14,206 nucleotides of DNA from VMFP01 sp964630025 (GCA_964630025.1 CAZVRG010000023.1:1-14206), one strand, 5' to 3'; shown: positions 4,793 to 12,107, counted from the stretch's first letter. The notes: a model not told the origin generated them from the sequence alone. A program made the numbers and translations.

Positions 4793-5897
4793 ATGAATAG
4801 CAGTGTTTCTCTCGATGAACTTGCCGAGCGGTTGAAGGCCGTTTCGGACCGTCTTTGACATTGGGAAAAAGCGTACGCGGGTACAGGAGATCGCCCGCGA
4901 ATTGGAGAACCCCGATATCTGGAAAGCCCACGAGCGCGCTACCGCGCTGCAAAAAGAGCAGGCCGCGATTGAGCGGGACGTGAAGGAATTTGAGGATTTT
5001 TCTTCGACGCTTGTCCATCTGCAAGAAACGACGGCATTGCTTGCGCGAGAGCCGGATGCCGAGCTTGCCAAGGAGACAGAACGCGCGAGCCGTCAACTTG
5101 CGGAGCGTATTACGGCGCTGGAGCGTCTGACATTTTTCTCCGGCACGCACGACAATCGTCCCGCGCTCCTCACCATTTCCGCCGGGGCGGGAGGGACGGA
5201 TGCACAGGATTGGGCTGGCATGCTCTTGCGCATGTATCTGCGGTACGGAGAACACAAAGGATGGGCAGTGGAACTCCTCGACGAGCATCGCGGCCAAGAA
5301 GCGGGGTACAAGCAAGTGACATTGCGCGTGAGCGGTCCGTATGCGTATGGGCATTTGAAACACGAAGGCGGCGTGCATCGGCTGGTCCGCCTGTCGCCGT
5401 TCAATGCGGACAACCTCCGGCAGACATCCTTTGCGCTTGTGGATCTGATCCCGGAAATTGATAAGTCGGCGGTGCAGGTGCGGCCGGAAGACATCGAATT
5501 CGAGGCATTCCGCAGCAGCGGGAAGGGCGGGCAAAACGTCCAGAAAGTATCCACGGCAGTGCGGATTCGTCACATTCCCACAGGCATTGTCGTTACCTGT
5601 CAAAGTCAACGAAGTCAGCTGCAGAATCGTGAGCAGGCAATGGCGATGCTGCTGTCAAAGCTTGAGCATCTTCGGGAGCAGCAACACGCAAACGCCATCG
5701 CGGATATTCGCGGAGCGGTTCCGGAGGTGGAGTGGGGAAGTCAGATTCGCTCCTACGTGCTGCATCCCTATAAGCAAGTGAAAGATCATCGAACGGAGTA
5801 TGTCACCTCCGATGTGCAGCGTGTGCTGGATGGGGACCTCGACGCATTCATTGACGCGAGCGTGCGAAAGCAGGGAACAGAGAACAGGGGACAGTAA
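4793..5897 (+). CDS. prfB: peptide chain release factor 2, with +1 programmed frameshift
   Basis: RF2 releases the finished peptide at UGA and UAA. The gene is read as 4793-4855 joined to 4857-5897: frame zero ends at CTT TGA C (4853-4859), and a +1 shift continues as LDIGKKRTRVQEIARELENPDIW into the long frame. The joined protein has 367 residues (E. coli RF2 365). Visible motifs: stop-recognition tripeptide S201-P202-F203 and the catalytic G245-G246-Q247 in SGKGGQNVQKV. The N-terminal helical domain covers roughly residues 1-100. RF2 at the frameshift site regulates its own level: low RF2 lets ribosomes slip. No Shine-Dalgarno suits ATG 4793. The last residues (QGTENRGQ) come from a repeat at 5871-5909 and look like a late extension. 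ftsE and ftsX follow, a conserved neighbourhood. Confidence 0.97.
4853..4859 (+). promoter_or_regulatory. prfB +1 frameshift site CTT TGA C
   Basis: The classic slippery heptamer of prfB: the tRNA on CTT slips to TTT and reading resumes at GAC. The purine-rich internal Shine-Dalgarno found three bases upstream of CTT in E. coli is not evident; only CGGA (4845-4848) lies there, four bases before CTT. Confidence 0.95.
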
Positions 5898-5970
5898 ACA
5901 GAGAACAGGAAGACCTATAGCGCGCGTGACGTACAGGTGCGCATCCCTGTCCGCTGATTCCTGTTCCCTG
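5871..5970. repeat. direct and inverted repeats at the prfB/ftsE junction
   Basis: ACAGAGAACAGG occurs twice (5877-5888 and 5898-5909, 21 bases apart). CAGGGAACAG (5871-5880) has an exact inverted partner CTGTTCCCTG (5961-5970). The left part encodes the end of RF2. The remaining bases to 6003 hold no gene; TATCCT at 5985-5990 could serve as an ftsE -10 but no -35 is convincing. Confidence 0.65.
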
Positions 5971-6003
5971 GTATCTCGTCATGGTATCCTGTGATTCGAG
6001 CCG

Positions 6004-6711
6004 ATGATTCTGTTTCAACACGTCACAAAAACATATCCGGTGCGCGGGGGCGCAGGCGAAGGCAAAAAAGACATCGTTGCGCTGGAGGATGTGACGCTGG
6101 AAATTGCTACCGGGGAATTTGTGAGTTTCGTGGGACAAAGCGGGGCGGGGAAGAGCACGCTCTTGAAGCTGCTGTTTGCGGATGAGCCTCCAACGAGCGG
6201 TTCTGTGAGCATTGACGGGTGGGACATCACCACGATCCGGCCCTGGCAAATCCCGTATCTCCGGCGCCAAATCGGCGTGGTGTTCCAAGACTTCAAACTC
6301 CTCAAGGGAAAGACGGTGTTTGAGAATGTGGCGTTTGCCATGGAGGTGGGCGGAGCGCCCACAGACGAAATCCGCCGCGTTGTGCCGCAACTCCTCAAAC
6401 TCGTGAATCTCACCGAGAAAAGTGATCGGTACCCGTGGCAGCTGTCCGGCGGAGAGGCGCAGCGCACGTCACTTGCGCGGGCGCTCGCGTTTCGACCGAA
6501 GATTCTCATTGCGGACGAGCCCACCGGCAATTTGGATGCGCTGCACGCCTGGGATCTTCTGCAGCTTCTTCTGAAAATCAATAAACTGGGAACCACCGTG
6601 CTGCTCGCGTCTCATGATGAAGCAATTGTGAATGCCGTGAAGCGCCGCGTCGTCACCTTGGAACGCGGCAAAGTTGCGAAGGATCAGAAAACAGGGACAT
6701 ATGAGTTGTAA
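6004..6711 (+). CDS. ftsE: cell division ATP-binding protein FtsE
   Basis: ATPase subunit (235 residues) of the FtsEX complex, which sits at the division septum and activates peptidoglycan hydrolases across the membrane rather than moving a substrate. All ABC motifs are present: A-loop Y11, Walker A GQSGAGKST (44-52), Q-loop Q95 in VVFQDFKLL, signature LSGGEAQR (147-154), Walker B ILIADEP with D171/E172, D-loop NLD and H-loop H204 in ASHDE. The QDFKLL sequence is typical of FtsE. A short Gly/Lys-rich insert (about residues 14-23) follows the A-loop tyrosine. There is no strong ribosome site before ATG 6004. ftsX starts nine bases downstream, and prfB lies upstream, as in many bacteria. Confidence 0.96.
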   Translation: MILFQHVTKTYPVRGGAGEGKKDIVALEDVTLEIATGEFVSFVGQSGAGKSTLLKLLFADEPPTSGSVSIDGWDITTIRPWQIPYLRRQIGVVFQDFKLLKGKTVFENVAFAMEVGGAPTDEIRRVVPQLLKLVNLTEKSDRYPWQLSGGEAQRTSLARALAFRPKILIADEPTGNLDALHAWDLLQLLLKINKLGTTVLLASHDEAIVNAVKRRVVTLERGKVAKDQKTGTYEL

Positions 6712-6720
6712 GCACAGACC

Positions 6721-7635
6721 ATGAATTTCCTTACACTCACACGGGCGCTTCGCTGGGGACTCACGCATTACTGGCGCAATATTTGGCTGTCCCTCGCATC
6801 CACCGGCGTTCTGTTGTTGACACTCGCGATGTTAGCAGTGCTTCTTATCGTGACTGTGGTTGGCGGCGAAAGCCTCAAGGCGGTTGAAGAAAAGGTGGAT
6901 GTCACGGTCTTTATGGCAGATACGGCAACCGATCAAATCACGCTCGCGATCAAGGCGGATCTTGAAGGGCGATCCGATGTCACGTCTGTGCAATACGTCA
7001 CAAAAGAGCAGGCGCTTGCCACCTTCGAGGCACACCACCGCACCAATCCGGTCATCGCGCAGGCCCTGCAGGAGCTGGGGGACAATCCCCTGCAAAGCTC
7101 TCTGATTGTTCGCGCAAAGAGCTCACAGGCATATCCGCAAATCGCGGAGAGCCTGAAGAGTCCGAAGTATCAGCCGTATGTCAGCAAAGTGACATTTGAA
7201 GACAACCGCGAGGTCATTACGCGACTCTCTGGAGTACTCCGTACCCTGCGGCGCATCGGGCTGATTCTTACCATCGCCATTGCGGCCATTGCCGTGCTCG
7301 TTACCTTCAACACCATCCGTCTCGCCATTTACGGCTATCACGAAGAAATCGAGATTATGCACCTTGTGGGGGCGTCATCCTGGTTCATCAAAGGGCCATT
7401 CCTTATCGAAGGGCTTCTCTCGGGGAGCATTGCCGCGATTCTTACGCTGGTCTACTTCTTCCCATTTGTGCGCGTGCTGTCTCCGCGCGTGTCCGCCTTT
7501 GTGTCGGGAAGTCAATTTGACCTTGGGCGATGGGCTGTGGATAACGCGTTGGGCATTATCGTGTTGTTTCTCGTCAGCGGCATTCTCTTGAGCATGATCA
7601 GCAGCTGGATAGCGGTGCGGCGATATTTGCGCTAA
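6721..7635 (+). CDS. ftsX: cell division protein FtsX
   Basis: Membrane subunit of FtsEX, 304 residues with the expected four-helix topology: helix 1 at about 24-47, a large extracytoplasmic domain at about 49-177, helix 2 at about 180-203, helix 3 at about 226-250 and helix 4 at about 277-298. The cytoplasmic segment after helix 2, YHEEIEIMHLVGASSWFIKG, is the coupling motif that contacts FtsE. The N-terminus (RALRWGLTHYWRNIWLSLAS) is typical of Gram-positive-type FtsX. The extracytoplasmic domain should bind a NlpC/P60 or M23 hydrolase partner that is not in this window. It starts nine bases after ftsE, so both are on one transcript. Confidence 0.96.
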   Translation: MNFLTLTRALRWGLTHYWRNIWLSLASTGVLLLTLAMLAVLLIVTVVGGESLKAVEEKVDVTVFMADTATDQITLAIKADLEGRSDVTSVQYVTKEQALATFEAHHRTNPVIAQALQELGDNPLQSSLIVRAKSSQAYPQIAESLKSPKYQPYVSKVTFEDNREVITRLSGVLRTLRRIGLILTIAIAAIAVLVTFNTIRLAIYGYHEEIEIMHLVGASSWFIKGPFLIEGLLSGSIAAILTLVYFFPFVRVLSPRVSAFVSGSQFDLGRWAVDNALGIIVLFLVSGILLSMISSWIAVRRYLR

Positions 7636-7694
7636 GGTACACATACCCCCTGTGGAGGGATAACACACAACATAAACGAAAGGAGGTGACCCGA

Positions 7695-8030
7695 ATGTCT
7701 ACTACTATTCTTACGCCCGCGGTTGGTCGCTGGTCGTTTATTATCGGCCTTATCCTTGCGGTTCTCGTGGGCTTGGCAACGGATATTCCTGGCGCAGCAG
7801 CCATTATCTTCATCCTTGGATTGCTCGTTGGGTTGCTGAATGTTCCGGAAAAGGAGTCGACGGGCTTCCTTGTCGCGGTCATCGCATTGTTGACCCTTGG
7901 TGTGGCCGGTTTGCAACTTGGCACGTTTACCCCGCTCGTCTCGAACATCCTCGTCCAGTTCATCGCCTTTGTATCGGCAGCCGCTCTCGTCGTTGCCGTG
8001 AAGCAAGCGCTCACCTACGCGAAGGACTGA
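7695..8030 (+). CDS. small conserved-looking membrane protein, 111 aa
   Basis: No named family recognised. The start is ATG 7695 rather than GTG 7686, because AGGAGGTGA (7681-7689), the best Shine-Dalgarno in the window, is placed eight bases before it; strong translation is expected. The product has three or four membrane helices: WSFIIGLILAVLVGLAT, AAIIFILGLLVGLLNV, TGFLVAVIALLTLGVAG and VQFIAFVSAAALVVAVK. The central turn NVPEKES separates two hairpins and resembles short membrane proteins of archaea and candidate phyla that I recall only loosely. It lies 59 bases after ftsX on the same strand; the gap holds no obvious terminator or clear promoter, so it may be co-transcribed with ftsEX. 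Confidence 0.75.
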   Translation: MSTTILTPAVGRWSFIIGLILAVLVGLATDIPGAAAIIFILGLLVGLLNVPEKESTGFLVAVIALLTLGVAGLQLGTFTPLVSNILVQFIAFVSAAALVVAVKQALTYAKD

Positions 8031-8059
8031 TTCCTTCTCCGAGCGTTCATCAAAGCATC

Positions 8060-8096
8060 ATGCGCTCCCGTTCCATGTTTTATGGGCGGGGCGCAT
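8060..8096 (+). other. long imperfect hairpin between membrane gene and tRNA-Gln
   Basis: ATGCGC / GCGCAT, a one-base bulge, CCCG / CGGG, a small internal loop, CCAT / ATGG and loop GTTTT. It starts 29 bases after the stop at 8030. No T-run follows, so it may be a processing or weak termination structure. Nothing else is seen between 8031 and 8153 apart from weak promoter-like hexamers (TTCTCA, 17 bases, TACGCT, 8112-8140). Confidence 0.4.
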
Positions 8097-8153
8097 GTGC
8101 GTTATGGAACTTCTCAGGTGGCAGGATTTCCTGTACGCTCGTAGGCGTCTTGA

Positions 8154-8227
8154 TGGGGAGTAGCCAAGCGGCAAGGCAACGGGCTCTGAACCCGTCATCG
8201 GGGGTTCGAATCCCTCCTCCCCAGCCA
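8154..8227 (+). tRNA. tRNA-Gln(CTG)
   Basis: Complete 74-base tRNA with encoded CCA. Acceptor TGGGGAG pairs with CTCCCCA; anticodon stem ACGGG/CCCGT closes loop CTCTGAA, anticodon CTG (reads CAG, glutamine); T-loop TTCGAAT; discriminator G. The HEPN-like gene begins one base after CCA. Confidence 0.95.
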
Positions 8228-8228
8228 T

Positions 8229-8717
8229 ATGGAAGATGTACTGAACGCAATCAAGCGGGGTATTAGTAGCGAAAATTACTACTCTGCTCTATTTCTCGCG
8301 ATTCTAGTTCCGAGCATTTGCGGAGCGCTTGAATCAGATGATGGTCAAGATAATGAGCAAAGATATACAGCTTGGTACGATCGCTACGTTAATGATCTTT
8401 TTCTTAAAGGAGTAGACTGTTACCGATTAAGGTGTTCACTCTTACATCAGGCATCTACTGTGCATCCAAGTTCTTCTTTCTCGCGCGTGCTGTTCACTCT
8501 TCCGAACCCACAAGGAACTTTATTGCATAACAACTTTGTGGAAGGTGCCCTAAACCTTGATATTTCGTTGTTCTGCCAGCGCTTCATTCATGCTGCAGAG
8601 CAGTGGCTTAAAGAAGTAAGGGACACCCCTCATTATCAGAGGAATGTTAAGAATACCGTAAAGCTTTATCCGAACGGTCTGTCTCCTTTTATCAAAGGTC
8701 TCCCCATTATTTCTTAG
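8229..8717 (+). CDS. HEPN-like hypothetical protein, 162 aa
   Basis: The product begins MEDVLNAIKRGISSENYYSA, continues with a hydrophobic but probably soluble helix (LFLAILVPSICGALE), then RYTAWYDRYVNDLFL and DCYRLRCSLLHQAS. R68-C-S-L-L-H73 fits the RX4-6H motif of HEPN nucleases. I recall a widespread uncharacterised family with the same DCYxLRCxLLHxG signature; assigning it to HEPN RNases is inference, because the position after Arg is Cys rather than the usual polar Asn, Asp or His. ATG 8229 is one base after the CCA of tRNA-Gln and has no ribosome site, so 3' processing of the tRNA would leave a leaderless message. The gene is AT-rich against its surroundings, has a TAG stop and no visible antitoxin partner. 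It converges with the exporter operon, 23 bases apart. Confidence 0.75.
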   Translation: MEDVLNAIKRGISSENYYSALFLAILVPSICGALESDDGQDNEQRYTAWYDRYVNDLFLKGVDCYRLRCSLLHQASTVHPSSSFSRVLFTLPNPQGTLLHNNFVEGALNLDISLFCQRFIHAAEQWLKEVRDTPHYQRNVKNTVKLYPNGLSPFIKGLPIIS

Positions 8718-8740
8718 CCCGGGATAGCGCAGGGGTAATA

Positions 8741-9313
8741 CTATTCGTACCGCAACGCCTCGATCGGGTCTTTTCGGGCGGCGCGGGTAGCGGGGTAGAT
8801 GCCGAAGGTTAGTCCCACCAGCGCAGCCGTTCCAATACCGAGGAGAATCCCCGCAATCGGAAGCTGGAACGTCCACGCAAGGCCAAATTGCTGACGGATG
8901 AGCACTGCGACAAGCGCAGAGAGGGCAAGCGCGATCAATGTCCCCAGAATGCCTCCCGACACCGTCAGCAGAAATGCTTCAAGGAGGAATTGCGTTCGGA
9001 TATCCGCGTGCGTTGCGCCAATCGCTTTCCGCAGGCCGATTTCCCGCGTTCGTTCCGTGACCGACACGAGCATGATATTCATGATGCCGATGCCGCCAAC
9101 CACCAGCGAAATCGCTGCGATCGCGGTCAGGAAGAGCGTCAGCGCAAGCGTGATCGTGCTGATGCGTTCGATGATGTCCTGCTGCGTTGCGACGAAGAAA
9201 TCATCTTTTGCGGGGTCGGTGATGGCGTGCGTCTCGCGGAGCGTTCGGCGCACATCGTTGGAAACTTCATCAACCCGTGACGCATCTTCTGCGCGAATGA
9301 AAATCTCGTGCAC
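8741..9313 (-). CDS. MacB-like ABC permease, C-terminal part (after in-frame UAG)
   Basis: C-terminal 190 residues of a MacB/FtsX-type permease: the end of the extracytoplasmic domain (HEIFIRAEDASRVDEV...), a membrane helix at ISTITLALTLFLTAIAAISL, the conserved coupling segment VTERTREIGLRKAIGATHAD, a helix near FLLEAFLLTVSGGILGTLIA and a final helix at IAGILLGIGTAALVGLTFG ending YPATRAARKDPIEALRYE, a textbook family C-terminus. It is in the same frame as the N-terminal part, separated by one TAG codon and one CAT. A GTG at 9313 would allow reinitiation, but the start falls mid-domain with no ribosome site. Read-through of the UAG would give a full-length permease of about 414 residues. Stop is TAG, 23 bases from the convergent HEPN-like gene. 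Confidence 0.85.
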   Translation of the reverse strand: MHEIFIRAEDASRVDEVSNDVRRTLRETHAITDPAKDDFFVATQQDIIERISTITLALTLFLTAIAAISLVVGGIGIMNIMLVSVTERTREIGLRKAIGATHADIRTQFLLEAFLLTVSGGILGTLIALALSALVAVLIRQQFGLAWTFQLPIAGILLGIGTAALVGLTFGIYPATRAARKDPIEALRYE

Positions 9314-9316
9314 ATG

Positions 9317-9985
9317 CTAAATAGCAAGTAGTTTCTCTTGCGCAGAGGTATATGGAATCAGCACGAGCTCATCCACGTTCAGAAATCCAACTTGGCCACG
9401 GGGGTCCAGCACCCCAACGATGCGAAACGGGTGATTGCGGATACGAATGATTTCACCGAGCGCGAGTTCTGTGCCGAAGAGTTCCTCGCGCACCTTCGAG
9501 CCGATCACGGCAACCTGCGCGCGGGCACGGGTGTCTTCATTGGTAAACAAATCACCCTCGGCGGGCGTAATGTCGAAAATATCTGCGAGCGTTTGCGCGT
9601 TCCATCCGAAAATCGTCGGCCGGTAGACTTGGTCTCCCGCTGTCACGTTTCCCGGCACAAACACTGCCGGATCCACGGAGCGCGCGCCCGGCACATTGTC
9701 CGTACGACGCAGGGCGATAATATCTCGCTCTTTCAGCGAGTCGGAGAAAAGCGTTTGCGCGGTGTCCGACGGACCTTCCGGTTGGCGTCCGGGACGGACA
9801 ATGACGGTTTCTCCGCCAATGCCTTGCACTTCGCCCAAAATAAACTCCTGCGCTGCTCGTCCAAGCGACAGTACCAGCACAATCGCCGCAACGCCAATCA
9901 CAATGCCGAGAATGGTCAGGATGGACCGGCCGATGTTTGCGCGCAATCCATCAGCTGCGGTGCGAAGAAGATCAGAAAATCGCAT
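9317..9985 (-). CDS. MacB-like ABC permease, N-terminal part (ends at in-frame UAG)
   Basis: N-terminal 222 residues of the permease. It starts at ATG 9985 (MRFSDLLRTAADGLRANIGR), five bases after the ATPase stop, and not at the longer frame start 10054, which lies inside the ATPase gene. Helix 1 is SILTILGIVIGVAAIVLVLS, followed by a MacB_PCD extracytoplasmic domain with the typical GIGGETVIVRPGR, FGWNAQTLADI, VAVIGSKVREELFG and FRIVGVLDPRGQ. The frame ends DELVLIPYTSAQEKLLAI then TAG at 9319-9317, where relatives simply continue. Alone it has one membrane helix and cannot make a working permease. Nonsense mutation, read-through and sequencing error are all possible. Confidence 0.85.
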   Translation of the reverse strand: MRFSDLLRTAADGLRANIGRSILTILGIVIGVAAIVLVLSLGRAAQEFILGEVQGIGGETVIVRPGRQPEGPSDTAQTLFSDSLKERDIIALRRTDNVPGARSVDPAVFVPGNVTAGDQVYRPTIFGWNAQTLADIFDITPAEGDLFTNEDTRARAQVAVIGSKVREELFGTELALGEIIRIRNHPFRIVGVLDPRGQVGFLNVDELVLIPYTSAQEKLLAI

Positions 9986-9989
9986 GGTG

Positions 9990-10703
9990 TTATTTTCGGA
10001 ATTGGCCGTGGGCGGCATCATGCACGCGGCGTTCGTCTCCGACAATGTACCCATCGCTCAAACGAATCAATCGCTGTGCGTGATCCGCAAGCGGCGTTTC
10101 GTGGGTGACAAGAATAATGGTGCGTCCTTGTGCGTGCAGGCGCTCAAGAATTTCTAGCACCACGTGTCCGGAAGCCATGTCCAGGTTTCCGGTTGGTTCA
10201 TCCGCAAGAATAAGACGTGGATTGTTGATAATGGCGCGCGCAATCGCTGTGCGCTGGCGTTCTCCGCCGGAGAGCTGCGAAGGGACGTGGTGAAGCCGAT
10301 GCGTCATACCCACGACCGCGAGCGCCTCTTTCGCCTTCGCTTCGCGTTCCCGTTCGGGGATACCAGCGTACATGAGCGGCAACGCGACGTTTGCGAGCAC
10401 AGAAACGCGGGGAATCAGGTGGAACATTTGGAAGATGAATCCGACGTCGGTATTGCGCAGCCGCGCAAGCTCTTCGTCGTTTAGATCGCCGATGCTTTTA
10501 CCGGCGAACGTGTACGAACCGGCAGTGGGGCGGTCCAGAAACCCCAGCAGATGCAAGAGCGTCGATTTTCCGGAACCGGACGGTCCCATAATCGCAACGA
10601 ACGCTCCTTCATCAACAGTGAACGACACGTCCCGCAGTGCGGGCGTGCGTGCGTCGTCTGTTCCGTACGTGCGTTGGACGTTGGTGACCTCGAGCAGCGC
10701 CAT
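9990..10703 (-). CDS. ABC transporter ATPase, MacB/LolD-like
   Basis: A 237-residue ABC ATPase of the MacB/LolD/FtsE class that powers mechanotransmission-type exporters. Motifs: A-loop Y13, Walker A GPSGSGKST (40-48), LLGFLDRPTAG after it, Q-loop Q92 in FIFQMFHLIP (the QxFxLIP form is typical of LolD/MacB), signature LSGGERQR (144-151), Walker B LILADEP with D168/E169, NLD and H-loop H201. It sits 15 bases after the adaptor gene and four bases before the permease start, so the three form one operon on the minus strand. No strong ribosome site precedes ATG 10703. The protein is intact even though its permease carries a stop codon. Confidence 0.95.
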   Translation of the reverse strand: MALLEVTNVQRTYGTDDARTPALRDVSFTVDEGAFVAIMGPSGSGKSTLLHLLGFLDRPTAGSYTFAGKSIGDLNDEELARLRNTDVGFIFQMFHLIPRVSVLANVALPLMYAGIPEREREAKAKEALAVVGMTHRLHHVPSQLSGGERQRTAIARAIINNPRLILADEPTGNLDMASGHVVLEILERLHAQGRTIILVTHETPLADHAQRLIRLSDGYIVGDERRVHDAAHGQFRK

Positions 10704-10718
10704 GGCGTGCCGTGTAGT

Positions 10719-12020
10719 TTACCGAGTGCGCGTGCTTGGTTGGACGGGGAGAAGTACTGTATCGCCCTCGGCGAGACCATCCGTGATCTCAACAAAACCA
10801 TCCGAACTGCGAAGGCCGGTTGCTATGTGTTGCTCTTCCGTGCGTCCGTCGGGAAGGCGTATCGTCACGACGGTTGCTCCGTCCCGTGTGGTCAGTGCCC
10901 GGGTGGGAAGCGCGAGAACCTGCTCACGTGTTCCGGTGATCGCGCGGATATCCGCCGTCATGCCTGGGCGCAGGCGCGGTTCCGTTGCGGCGAGCGTGGT
11001 GATCACGCGGAACGTCGGTACGCCTTCGATCAGCACAGCAGAGGGGTGAATGCGCGTAATCATCGCTTCCAGTCCGTCAATGTCTTTCACCGCATCAAAC
11101 GTCACGCGCGCGGATTGCCCGACGGAAAGTTTTGCAATATCCGTTTCCGGCACATCAGCAACAAGTTCTAGGCTCTCAACCGTCTCCAGCACAATCAGTG
11201 GAGTGGTGGCGGGAACGCGTTCTCCCACGTCGCCGTTCACGGCGGTAATGGTTCCGGCAATGGGCGCGCGCAGCTCCGCGTTGCGGAACCGGAATCGCGC
11301 AAGGGCAACATCCGCATCGAGTGCGGAGAGACCGGCGGTATCAGGCGCGGCCTGTGTTACTTCGAGAAGATCCGCATGTGCCTGCTCGCGCACGGCGGCT
11401 GCGGCGTTCTGTGCGTGCAGAGCGCTGGCCTGCGTTGCGGCGAGCGTGCGCTGTGCGGCATGATATGCGCTTTCCGCTCTGCGCAGAGCAAGCAGAGCGT
11501 TTTTTGCTTCGGATGACTGATCGCCGCGTTCGGCAATCACGTGCTGTCGTACGTCTTCGCTCTGGTCACGTTCCACTTTTGCGTCGCGTACGGCTTGGCG
11601 ACGCTGCTCAAGAAGCGCGGTCTGTTCCGCCTGTACATCGTGCGTGTCTTGGTCTGCATGCGAGAGTTTCAGCCGCGCATCAAAAAGCGTTGCCACGCGA
11701 ATCGCGGACGCGCGCGCAAGCTCTGCGGAGAGTCCACCCGTATCGAGCGCCGCAAGGAAATCGCCCTTCTCCACGCGGTCGCCTACGGAGACCGCAATGC
11801 GGGCAATCGTTCCTCCGGCATCGAGCTGCAGCGCAATGCTGTGCGCGGCTTCTGCTCGGCCGGTGATGATGACGTCTTGCGTAAGGTCCCGTCTGGTGAC
11901 CCGAACCGTTTCCGGTTGCTCCTCACGGCTGCGGAGCACCCCGATCACCGACGCTCCGACTGCTGCCCCAACGAGAGCGGCAGCAATCCAGAAGCGTCGT
12001 GAACGAGGCAGAAACGGCAT
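10719..12020 (-). CDS. periplasmic adaptor / membrane fusion protein, MacA/HlyD-like
   Basis: A 433-residue adaptor that would bridge the permease to the cell surface or an outer partner. An N-terminal anchor (RRFWIAAALVGAAVGASVIGV, about 8-28) is followed by a beta-barrel strand segment (VRVTRRDLTQDVIITGRAEA), the first lipoyl half (AGGTIARIAVSVGDRVEKGD), a long Ala/Gln/Arg-rich coiled coil (about 100-225), the second lipoyl half (LRAPIAGTITAVNGDVGERV), a barrel domain (LELVADVPETDIAKLSVGQS) and a membrane-proximal domain (LPDGRTEEQHIATGLRSSDG). It is the first gene of the operon. A possible promoter lies at 12038-12066, with a leader of about 11 bases and no clear ribosome site. No outer-membrane partner is visible, fitting a monoderm-like cell, where such systems export peptides or amphiphiles. 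Confidence 0.93.
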   Translation of the reverse strand: MPFLPRSRRFWIAAALVGAAVGASVIGVLRSREEQPETVRVTRRDLTQDVIITGRAEAAHSIALQLDAGGTIARIAVSVGDRVEKGDFLAALDTGGLSAELARASAIRVATLFDARLKLSHADQDTHDVQAEQTALLEQRRQAVRDAKVERDQSEDVRQHVIAERGDQSSEAKNALLALRRAESAYHAAQRTLAATQASALHAQNAAAAVREQAHADLLEVTQAAPDTAGLSALDADVALARFRFRNAELRAPIAGTITAVNGDVGERVPATTPLIVLETVESLELVADVPETDIAKLSVGQSARVTFDAVKDIDGLEAMITRIHPSAVLIEGVPTFRVITTLAATEPRLRPGMTADIRAITGTREQVLALPTRALTTRDGATVVTIRLPDGRTEEQHIATGLRSSDGFVEITDGLAEGDTVLLPVQPSTRTR

Positions 12021-12037
12021 AGCGAAATAAGCTCGTT

Positions 12038-12066
12038 ACGGTACTTCACCTGTGTCGGTGCGTCAA
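12038..12066 (-). promoter_or_regulatory. candidate promoter of the exporter operon
   Basis: Minus-strand -35 TTGACG (12066-12061), 17-base spacer, weak -10 TACCGT (12043-12038). The -35 matches other promoters in this window; the -10 is poor. Confidence 0.4.
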
Positions 12067-12095
12067 GGGGACCAAGCACTGAAATATGCGCATGG

Positions 12096-12101
12096 TACAC
12101 T
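12096..12101 (+). promoter_or_regulatory. -10 box placing RNA start at the GTG of the RecB-like gene
   Basis: TACACT at 12096-12101 puts the RNA start at about 12108, the first base of the GTG start. No convincing -35 is 16-18 bases upstream. It implies a leaderless message. Confidence 0.4.
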
Positions 12102-12107
12102 GTCGCC

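Noticed and set aside
4764..5609. 281-codon minus-strand frame antisense to prfB
   Set aside because: It is the shadow of prfB, which is certain from its GGQ and SPF motifs and frameshift site.
8741..9985. Recoding of UAG as a sense codon to explain the split permease
   Set aside because: UAG ends several other genes at sensible places (1131, 4376, 8715, 8741, 13933), so it is a normal stop here.
9338..10108. 256-codon plus-strand frame
   Set aside because: Antisense to the permease and ATPase genes, with no family-like sequence and a skewed Arg/His composition typical of shadow frames.
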